From Wenzhouxiangella sp. (lineage in GTDB: Bacteria; Pseudomonadota; Gammaproteobacteria; Xanthomonadales; Wenzhouxiangellaceae), in contig SKIE01000177.1 of assembly GCA_007116585.1 (NCBI GenBank), positions 1 to 5,476 of the forward strand: 5,476 nt of DNA. Direction: 5' to 3'. A program made the translations under genes and the position numbers. The notes beneath the pieces are model-generated. The model did no database searches and was not told where the DNA came from. It was given only the letters and a program-made list of their open reading frames with translations. Numbering within the stretch: the stretch's first letter is position 1; each line of letters opens with the position of its first letter. Shown one piece after another: positions 1 to 5,476 of this stretch.

Positions 1-1893
1 TCAGAACGAGTAGCTGACCGAGGCCGAAACGAAGTCGCGATCACCCAGCAGGTTGTTGATTCCGGCACCGAAGAAGTTCGTGTACGCGAAATCCAGTCGC
101 CAGGCGGCCTGATAATCGAACTGGAAGCCAACCGTCGCCTGCTTGCGGCCTGCAATGAAGTTCCCGCCCGGTCCTGGCGAAACACCCTGGACATCGTGAT
201 TGAAAGCGAAGCGCGGGGTCATGTTCCAGGCCGAACCGAACACGTTGTTGTAAGTAGGCGCCAGTAACAGCCGGTAACCCCAGCTGAATGCCGTGGCGAA
301 TCCGTCATTGAGCGTGACCGGATTACGACTGTTGCCGCCGGTGAGGCGCGACGGACCGCCACCGGTATCCGTGCCGGGGCCTTCAAAGCGCATCTCGTCA
401 CGCCCGGGCAGATTCCAGAAATGCGTCGCGCCGGCTTCGGCCACGACCGCGACCTGATCAGCGTTGACCCAGTTGTTGGGCCCGATCAGCTTGGTCAGGG
501 TCAGCTGCGCCTGCGAGACGTGACGGCGCTCATAGCCGGGGATGAACTCACCCGGGCCGTATTCGCCCAGCTGGCTGCGGAAGCGATCGTATTCGCTCGG
601 CAGCACCGCATTCAGCGGCGACAGGCCGGCAAAGAGCAGCTCCACGTCATCGATTTGCACCGGCAGGTTGTTGCGGTAGCTCACTTCGCCGCCAACCGAC
701 CAGCCGGCCACGTTGGTGTTGAAGCTCAAGCCCCATAGGTTGATGTCTTCGGGGTATTCGACAATGACCCGGCCAGTGGTGATGTCGGGGCTGGTCACGG
801 CCTGACCCGACAGCACCGGCAGACGGCTGTGATAGCGCAGGTAGTACAGGCCGAACTCGGTATCGTTCAGCCAGGGGGCAAAATAGCGAATGGCAAGGCC
901 ATACTGGCCACCGTCACGGGCGTTATTGTCCTGCGCCCGGCGCGGAAAGGCCGCGGAACAACCTACCGCAACCAGCTCGGGAGGAAGGCCGGTATCGCTC
1001 ATCCCGAACTGGCCCTGACGACAGACCGGATCATACAGATCGGTGTTGCGCACCGGCTGCGGGACCAGGCCAAAGTTCAGCATGGCATATTGGCCACCGG
1101 CCGTTCCGAAGTCATTGGTAGCGAAAAACGTGCCGGAAGGCTCTGCCTCGACCGCGTCCCATTCGAACATGGCCACGGCTTCAGCGGACAGGTTCGGGGT
1201 CAGGTCCATGCTGGCCCAGAGCATGTTGAGCGGCAGGAAGGCATCGCGCAGTTCCGCGCCGGCGGTGCGCAGGGCGGTGATATCGACCGGATTGACAGCG
1301 TTGATGCCACCGGGTATGAAAGTGCTTTCGCCCCAACTGACAACCTGCCGGCCCAGACGCAGCGACAACAGACGACCACCTGGCGCATCGAAGTCACCGT
1401 AGACGTAGGCATCCAGCAAGCGCGCGCGTTCGCCGACACGGTCCTTGGCCGCACTGGACAGAAAGTCTTCGTTGCTTAGCGTGAAGTCGTAGAAATAATT
1501 GCCGCGGATGAAGGCGCCATAGTTCTGGTAGTTGATCGACAACTCAGAAGTCACGCGGGCCGCATTGAAGATCAGGTCACCGCGATCGAAGTTGAGGTTG
1601 CCGTCATCCGAGTTGGCCGAGAAGCGGCCGGGTGCCGCGATCAGCTGCTCGATGGGCGCCTGCCCGATGGTCGGGTTGAAGAAGGCTTTGGCAACAAGGT
1701 CATCGTCACGCTTCGACATCCGCATACCGACGCCGTAGCTGACGGTGGTGTCGAGCTGGATGCTGACGTTATTGGTGCTCAAATCCAGCGCGCTGGCGGA
1801 GTTGGCGGTCAGCGCCAGAGCAACCGCGCTGGCCAGAAGGCACGGGCGCAGAATGCGAGACGGCTGACGGTTGTGCTTGTTTTGGCGATTCAT
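1..1893 (-). CDS. DUF1302-family outer-membrane beta-barrel protein
   Basis: A complete 630-residue gene read leftward, from ATG at 1893 to the TGA at the window edge. The N-terminus is a classical Sec signal peptide: a basic stretch with several Arg and Lys, a hydrophobic core around residues 18-30, and an A-S-A cleavage site at 33-35. The mature part has the alternating, aromatic-rich pattern of a beta-barrel and ends in Y-S-F, the terminal aromatic expected for BAM-mediated insertion. Family recognition rests on an early NFDRGDLIFN-type segment, a LLDAYVYGDFD segment, and LGRQVVSWGES at residues 180-190, all typical of DUF1302 proteins. Two cysteines (C291 and C312) could form a disulfide in an external loop. 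The gene lies 14 bases downstream of the lipase gene, so the two are probably co-transcribed. DUF1302 has no firmly established function, and its common DUF1329 partner is absent from this window. Uptake or export of hydrophobic compounds is a contextual inference. Confidence 0.9.
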   Translation of the reverse strand: MNRQNKHNRQPSRILRPCLLASAVALALTANSASALDLSTNNVSIQLDTTVSYGVGMRMSKRDDDLVAKAFFNPTIGQAPIEQLIAAPGRFSANSDDGNLNFDRGDLIFNAARVTSELSINYQNYGAFIRGNYFYDFTLSNEDFLSSAAKDRVGERARLLDAYVYGDFDAPGGRLLSLRLGRQVVSWGESTFIPGGINAVNPVDITALRTAGAELRDAFLPLNMLWASMDLTPNLSAEAVAMFEWDAVEAEPSGTFFATNDFGTAGGQYAMLNFGLVPQPVRNTDLYDPVCRQGQFGMSDTGLPPELVAVGCSAAFPRRAQDNNARDGGQYGLAIRYFAPWLNDTEFGLYYLRYHSRLPVLSGQAVTSPDITTGRVIVEYPEDINLWGLSFNTNVAGWSVGGEVSYRNNLPVQIDDVELLFAGLSPLNAVLPSEYDRFRSQLGEYGPGEFIPGYERRHVSQAQLTLTKLIGPNNWVNADQVAVVAEAGATHFWNLPGRDEMRFEGPGTDTGGGPSRLTGGNSRNPVTLNDGFATAFSWGYRLLLAPTYNNVFGSAWNMTPRFAFNHDVQGVSPGPGGNFIAGRKQATVGFQFDYQAAWRLDFAYTNFFGAGINNLLGDRDFVSASVSYSF

Positions 1894-1900
1894 GTGGCGT

Positions 1901-1906
1901 CTCCCT
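1901..1906 (-). promoter_or_regulatory. Ribosome binding site of the DUF1302 gene
   Basis: On the minus strand this reads AGGGAG, seven bases before the ATG at 1893. It lies in the 14-base gap after the lipase stop codon and fixes the DUF1302 start. It also shows that this gene is initiated independently rather than by strict translational coupling. Confidence 0.75.
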
Positions 1907-1907
1907 G

Positions 1908-4037
1908 TCAGTCAGTCTCGATGAGCGAAGTATTGCCGATGACGACCGTAGCGCCACCGGACGAAACCATGCTGGCGGCCTGGCCCTGCATTTCCGCAGT
2001 GACCGCGGGACCGTCAGACGGATCCAGCAGCGAACCGTGGCCACCCTCGATCAGACGGACGGCGCCGCGGATGCCCATGGGATCCTGAGTCGTCTCGGTA
2101 ATCGGCGCCAGACCCATGATCCGGATCAACGGCTCGGTTCCCGACAACGGCGCACCTGCCACCGCATTGGGCACCACCGCATCGCCGGCAACCTGCTGCA
2201 GCAGCACGCTGTTGGTTTCAACCGTCAGGGCGCCCCAGTTGATCGGGTCTGCCGAATCCACCACGGTTTGAGCAGCCAGCAGAAACTGGGCGAAGTCAGG
2301 GGTGTCCGGCTCGACCCCGGCGGCTGCCAGACCGGAACGGATCACCGGCCCGAAGGTGTCGGAGCCGGCGAGCAAGTTGGCAATACCGCCACCGGGTACC
2401 GACAGCACGCCGTTGTTGACGGTCGGCTCAACCGCGAGGAACGCGGTTCCGGCCATCGCACCCAGCGACTGGCCAACAAAATTGATGTTGGAGCCATCCA
2501 GATCACCTAGCCCGTCACCGTTGAGATCGATAAACGGAATATTGAGCGCCAGGGAAGACAGATCGACCTGCGCCTGACGCAGGTTATCGCGCGAGGTCAG
2601 CAGGCTTTGCAGGTTGATAAACCAGGTGCCCGACGGATCGATGTTGCCGTCCGGTCCCGGCGCGCCGGTTTCGTTGTTCTGCAGATCCAGATCAAACGTC
2701 CGCTCAGCGGCAATCTCCCCAAGCGGCGTATTGCCGATGTAGAGCGGATTGGTCACGTCAGTAATGCCGTGCAGCGGCTTGTCGATGGCGACCACCGCGA
2801 AACCAATTGAGGCCATGGTGTCGGCCAGGGCCAGCATGTTGGTCCGGTTGCCGGTAATGCCGTGCTGGAAGATCACCACCGGCCAGCCGGCGGCCGGGCG
2901 CACCTGACCGGAATTGGCATTAGGCACGGTAATGAGCATCGGCGCGACCTGGTCGGCGCGCTTGACCGGGATCGGGTTGGCCACAGTGACGTTGGTCGAT
3001 GTGGGATCCAGGCCAAGGCCGTCAAATGGCGGCACGTAGGCACCGGGCTCGGCCTGCCAGAAGCCGGTCAGCGGCGCGGTTGGATTATCGGCCGTCGGCA
3101 CCGGCAGGAAATACGGCAGTTCGACCGTACCCAGGAACACGTCAGCAATACCGGGCGAAGCGCCGGGCGGCAGCACATCGGCCGTGGTCAGGTCAGAGGG
3201 AGCAGCCTGGATCGAGGTCGGGCTCAATGTCGAGCGAATGACGCCGAGTACCGGCGTGATGGCCTGGGTCGTGGCCGTGAACGACAGCACGATGTCATCG
3301 CGCTCGATGCCCACAGCCGTAGCCGCAGTTTCCTGAGCGCTGATCAACTGACGCAGCGGCTCCAGCGCCTGGGCCGAAGCATCGTCCAGCAGCGGCTCGG
3401 TGCTGATCCCGGCCGATGTCACCAGCGGCTCGGTGCGCTTGGCCAAGAAATAAGTCTGCGACGGCGTGGCCGGGTTGCCGGCAGTATCGAGGATGCCGTT
3501 GGTGACCACGGCCATGTAGCCGGTGTTCTCGGCCAGCGGCTGCAGCGGGACGACCACGACACCGGCCGGATCTCCAGGGTTGACCGAGGCAACGTATTCA
3601 GCGCCCGGCGTCAACTCACGATTGATCTGCTCAACCGCCACGGTCCCGAACACGAACTGCACCTCGAACATGCGCACAGTGCTGCCCGGCACGACGCTGT
3701 CCGGATCAATCGGATCGGAGAACGAAAAACTCCAGGGTGCGACGGTGCTGAATCCATCGAGCGCGTTGAGCGCTACCTGCGGATTGCCGAAGTCTTCCGG
3801 ATCCGGCACCGGGATATTGAGCGTCAGATCTTCCGAGCCGGAGCGCAGCAGATTGTTGGGGAAGGGGATCACCCCTGCCGACGGGTCGAACTGCGCCTCA
3901 AGGGTCGAGGTGACCGGATCACCACTCGGCTGTTCGGCAGGATTGACCGGCGTGGCCCGATCAACATCGGAACTGCCGCCACATCCGGCCAGCCATAACA
4001 GCGCCAGACCCAGTGCCGGTAACAGGCGTCTCTTCAT
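1908..4037 (-). CDS. Outer-membrane lipoprotein lipase, Pla-1/cef (VolA-like) family
   Basis: A complete 709-residue alpha/beta-hydrolase lipoprotein, probably cleaving acyl esters of lipids or lysophospholipids at the cell surface. The N-terminus is a type II signal peptide with lipobox L-A-G-C and lipidated Cys19. Position +2 is Gly, not the Asp that retains lipoproteins in the inner membrane, so outer-membrane sorting is expected. A Ser/Pro/Asp linker leads to the family's N-terminal domain, which begins with a FDPSAGVIPFPNNLL segment at residues 50-64 and continues through Ig-like strands to about residue 200. The hydrolase domain has the oxyanion-type H392-G-I-T-G, a conserved RDNLRQ segment at 483-488, an acidic loop at 504-515, and the nucleophile elbow G-Q-S524-L-G. 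Likely triad partners are D619 (GDAVVP) and H667 (GGHGS). Length and domain order fit the bacterial virulence-factor lipase family. Vibrio VolA, a surface lysophospholipase encoded beside fadL, is the closest described precedent I can name. Exact substrate is unknown. Confidence 0.9.
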   Translation of the reverse strand: MKRRLLPALGLALLWLAGCGGSSDVDRATPVNPAEQPSGDPVTSTLEAQFDPSAGVIPFPNNLLRSGSEDLTLNIPVPDPEDFGNPQVALNALDGFSTVAPWSFSFSDPIDPDSVVPGSTVRMFEVQFVFGTVAVEQINRELTPGAEYVASVNPGDPAGVVVVPLQPLAENTGYMAVVTNGILDTAGNPATPSQTYFLAKRTEPLVTSAGISTEPLLDDASAQALEPLRQLISAQETAATAVGIERDDIVLSFTATTQAITPVLGVIRSTLSPTSIQAAPSDLTTADVLPPGASPGIADVFLGTVELPYFLPVPTADNPTAPLTGFWQAEPGAYVPPFDGLGLDPTSTNVTVANPIPVKRADQVAPMLITVPNANSGQVRPAAGWPVVIFQHGITGNRTNMLALADTMASIGFAVVAIDKPLHGITDVTNPLYIGNTPLGEIAAERTFDLDLQNNETGAPGPDGNIDPSGTWFINLQSLLTSRDNLRQAQVDLSSLALNIPFIDLNGDGLGDLDGSNINFVGQSLGAMAGTAFLAVEPTVNNGVLSVPGGGIANLLAGSDTFGPVIRSGLAAAGVEPDTPDFAQFLLAAQTVVDSADPINWGALTVETNSVLLQQVAGDAVVPNAVAGAPLSGTEPLIRIMGLAPITETTQDPMGIRGAVRLIEGGHGSLLDPSDGPAVTAEMQGQAASMVSSGGATVVIGNTSLIETD

Positions 4038-4045
4038 CAGATTTT

Positions 4046-4051
4046 CTCCCC
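4046..4051 (-). promoter_or_regulatory. Ribosome binding site of the lipase gene
   Basis: On the minus strand this reads GGGGAG, eight bases before the ATG at 4037. It supports that start, which is also the one giving a well-formed lipoprotein signal peptide. Confidence 0.7.
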
Positions 4052-4072
4052 GAAGCAGAATCTAAGGTTTGT

Positions 4073-4104
4073 AAAAAAGTGCAGGCGGTTACTAAGACCC
4101 CTGC
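4073..4104 (-). terminator. Terminator-like hairpin with T-run in the lipase leader (possible attenuator)
   Basis: Bases 4081-4085 (GCAGG) pair with 4100-4104 (CCTGC). After one bulged base (C4086), 4087-4089 (GGT) pair with 4097-4099 (ACC), leaving a seven-base loop. On the minus strand the hairpin is followed after two bases by six Ts (4078-4073), the layout of an intrinsic terminator reading toward the lipase gene. It lies between the likely minus-strand promoter and the lipase ribosome binding site, so it could attenuate the lipase operon or block stray transcription. The stem is short (eight pairs with a bulge), so termination strength is uncertain. Confidence 0.4.
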
Positions 4105-4133
4105 TTGTATCCCTCGTATGATATGAACATTAT
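4105..4133 (+). promoter_or_regulatory. Candidate promoter region for the Nramp-like transporter gene
   Basis: Two readings are possible. TATGAT at 4117-4122 is a five-of-six -10 match but has no convincing -35. Alternatively, TTGTAT (4105-4110) and CATTAT (4128-4133) are spaced by 17 bases, with three and four matches. Either would give a short leader to the TTG start at 4166. The TATGAT element overlaps the minus-strand -10 by five of six bases, so the two promoters may exclude each other. Confidence 0.3.
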
Positions 4134-4147
4134 CTTTCGTATTGCAA
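4118..4147 (-). promoter_or_regulatory. Candidate sigma70 promoter for the lipase-DUF1302 operon
   Basis: On the minus strand a -35-like TTGCAA (4147-4142) is separated by 18 bases from a -10-like TATCAT (4123-4118). These match the consensus hexamers at four and five of six positions. Transcription would start near 4111, giving a leader of roughly 70 bases that contains the hairpin at 4081-4104. This is a motif match only. Confidence 0.35.
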
Positions 4148-4154
4148 GCAAGTT

Positions 4155-4160
4155 GGAGGG
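4155..4160 (+). promoter_or_regulatory. Ribosome binding site that decides the transporter's TTG start
   Basis: GGAGGG lies five bases before the TTG at 4166. The other in-frame TTG, at 4142, would place this motif inside the coding sequence. The only in-frame ATG just upstream (4118) meets a stop codon after one further codon. The site therefore favours 4166 as the true start. Confidence 0.7.
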
Positions 4161-4165
4161 AAATC

Positions 4166-5446
4166 TTGAACCGATTCGAACTCAGACCATTGCTTGCTGC
4201 CCTCGGACCGGGGCTTCTCATGGCCGGCGCCGCGATCGGTGTTTCCCACCTGGTCCAGGCCACCCGTGCCGGCGCCGACTACGGTTTGACGCTGCTAGCG
4301 CTGGTGCTGCTGGCCTGCATTCTCAAGTACCCGTTTCTGGAGTTCGGCCCGCGCTATGCCGCGGCCACCGGCGAGTCGTTGATTCGTGGGTACAAGCGCC
4401 TGGGCGACTGGGCGCTGGGCCTGTTTGCACTCATCACGCTGGCGACGATGTTCATCATCCAGGCCAGCGTGACGCTGGTCACCGCCGGGCTGGCCGGGCT
4501 GGTGTTCGGCCTCGACGCCACGCTGACCCAGCTGTCTTTCGGTGTGCTGATCTGCTGCATTGTGGTGCTGGCGCTGGGCCGCTTCGCCGCGCTTGACCGG
4601 GTCATGAAGGTGATCATCACGGTGCTCGCCGTATCGACCACGCTGGCGGTGATCCTCGCGCTCGGCGCGGCACCGGACCCGGCCCTGCTGAACCCGCTTC
4701 ATGAACTTGATCTGGTCTGGACCGCGGCCGGCATCGCCTTTGTCCTGGCCCTGCTCGGCTGGATGCCGATCCCGCTGGATGTGGCCGCCTGGCACTCGCT
4801 GTGGACGCTGGAGCGCGGCCGTCAGACCGGCATGCGGCCCAGCGTCAGCCTGGCCCTGTTCGACTTCCGCATCGGTTACCTCGGCGCCACGATCACGGCG
4901 GTGATCTTCCTGCTGTTGGGCGCCCTGGTCATGCACGGCACCGGCGACCGGTTTCCAACAGAGGCCGTCGCGTTTTCCGCACGACTGGTCGACATTTACG
5001 CCTCCAGCCTCGGCGAATGGTCACGCTCACTGATCGCGGCCGCAGCCCTGACGGCCATGTTCTCGACCACGCTGGCGGTCACGGATGCCTATCCACGTGT
5101 CATCCGCGCCATGATCGAAGTCAGCGGCGTGGCCAGCGATGACAAGAGCGGCAGGGACCTGGATTTGCACCGGGGGCGTTATGTCACCGGGCTGCTGATG
5201 GTCACCATTGGCGCGTTGATCATCATCCTGTACTTCGGTGAGCGCTTCACCGCGCTGATCGACTTTGCCACGACGGTATCCTTCCTCGCCGCCCCGCTGC
5301 TGGCCTGGCTCAACATCCGCGTCATCACGGCCGACTTCATGCCGGCCGAGCACCGCCCCGGCCCGGGCCTGATGCGCCTGGCCTGGACCGGGTTCTGGTT
5401 CCTTGTGCTGTTCTGCGTGATCTGGCTCGGCTGGAGGCTGTTCTAA
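4166..5446 (+). CDS. Divergent Nramp-superfamily membrane transporter (GVSH-type TM1)
   Basis: A complete polytopic inner-membrane protein of 426 residues from the TTG at 4166; the longer reading from the TTG at 4142 gives 434. About eleven hydrophobic segments are visible, as in Nramp/MntH proton-coupled metal transporters. The fold is recognised from G14-P-G followed by eight residues and the TM1 break, then RAGADYG, a ...FGPRYAAATGESL segment after TM2, and GWMPIPLDVAAWHSLW in TM6 (M200-P201). In canonical members the TM1 break is DPGN, whose Asp and Asn bind the metal; here it is G25-V-S-H28. TM6 keeps Met-Pro but has Ile in place of the His of MPH. The gene thus falls in a divergent Nramp-like branch, usually annotated simply as divalent metal transporter, whose substrate is not known to me. 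It is transcribed away from the lipase operon across a shared regulatory region, and nothing in the sequence ties its function to lipid use. Confidence 0.88.
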   Translation: MNRFELRPLLAALGPGLLMAGAAIGVSHLVQATRAGADYGLTLLALVLLACILKYPFLEFGPRYAAATGESLIRGYKRLGDWALGLFALITLATMFIIQASVTLVTAGLAGLVFGLDATLTQLSFGVLICCIVVLALGRFAALDRVMKVIITVLAVSTTLAVILALGAAPDPALLNPLHELDLVWTAAGIAFVLALLGWMPIPLDVAAWHSLWTLERGRQTGMRPSVSLALFDFRIGYLGATITAVIFLLLGALVMHGTGDRFPTEAVAFSARLVDIYASSLGEWSRSLIAAAALTAMFSTTLAVTDAYPRVIRAMIEVSGVASDDKSGRDLDLHRGRYVTGLLMVTIGALIIILYFGERFTALIDFATTVSFLAAPLLAWLNIRVITADFMPAEHRPGPGLMRLAWTGFWFLVLFCVIWLGWRLF

Positions 5447-5476
5447 TCCGCTGTCAAGCCATTCTGTGCTGACGCA

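Noticed and set aside
829..1479. Plus-strand open frame (216 codons) opposite the DUF1302 gene
   Set aside because: Antisense shadow of a convincing barrel gene. It shows no domain, no good ribosome binding site and a biased composition.
1817..1861. Possible lipoprotein signal in the DUF1302 protein (Cys18 in the N-terminal region)
   Set aside because: The residues before Cys18 are L-R-P, which is not a lipobox. A normal A-S-A signal peptidase I site follows at residues 33-35.
3390..3436. 14-base direct repeat CAGCGGCTCGGTGC occurring twice, 33 bases apart
   Set aside because: It is in frame within the lipase gene and encodes two TEPL tetrapeptides. It is most simply explained by local sequence similarity in the protein, not by a mobile or regulatory repeat.
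2862..3998. Long plus-strand open frame (378 codons) opposite the lipase gene
   Set aside because: It lies wholly antisense to a well-recognised lipase. Its translation is rich in Arg, His, Gln and Gly with no recognisable domain, as expected from a GC-rich complementary strand.
4066..4071. GTTTG half-site resembling a PsrA fatty-acid regulator box upstream of the lipase
   Set aside because: Only one half is present. The partner half at the required spacing is missing, so there is no support for a PsrA operator.
4295..4936. Minus-strand open frame (213 codons) opposite the transporter gene
   Set aside because: The product is dominated by Gln, Arg, His, Asp and Glu, the mirror of hydrophobic membrane codons on the other strand, so it is not a real gene.

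Overview
The window is 5,476 bases of gene-dense, GC-rich Gram-negative chromosome. It holds three complete protein genes around one divergent intergenic region. A lipobox lipoprotein, an outer-membrane barrel with a C-terminal aromatic residue, and a lipase of the Pla-1/cef (VolA-like) type together suggest a gammaproteobacterium, possibly an aquatic or marine heterotroph. No rRNA or other taxonomic marker is present, so genus-level placement is not supported.

Leftward unit (1-4037, minus strand): transcription starts in the intergenic region. It runs first through a 709-residue predicted outer-membrane lipoprotein lipase, then, after only 14 bases, through a 630-residue DUF1302-family outer-membrane beta-barrel protein. 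Each gene has its own good Shine-Dalgarno sequence. The spacing and shared orientation indicate an operon. The likely joint job is to hydrolyse external lipids or esters at the cell surface and handle or import the products through the barrel. This resembles the paired VolA lipase and FadL channel of Vibrio, but it is an inference from family and context.

Intergenic region (4038-4165): this 128-base stretch holds two divergent -10-like elements that overlap almost completely. On the minus strand a hairpin followed by six Ts sits in the predicted lipase leader and looks like a terminator or attenuator. The region also contains an exact right half of a Fur-type box, CATTATC, beside the start of the transporter transcript.

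Rightward gene (4166-5446, plus strand): a polytopic membrane protein of the Nramp superfamily, 426 residues from a TTG start chosen by its ribosome binding site. It belongs to a divergent branch. The canonical TM1 metal-binding motif DPGN is replaced by GVSH, and the TM6 motif MPH by MPIP, so its substrate cannot be assumed to be Mn2+ or Fe2+. The last 30 bases (5447-5476) show nothing recognisable.

No mobile element, CRISPR array, tRNA, rRNA or toxin-antitoxin module was seen. The points most worth attention are the non-canonical Nramp metal site, the lipase plus DUF1302 pairing, and the putative attenuator in the lipase leader.
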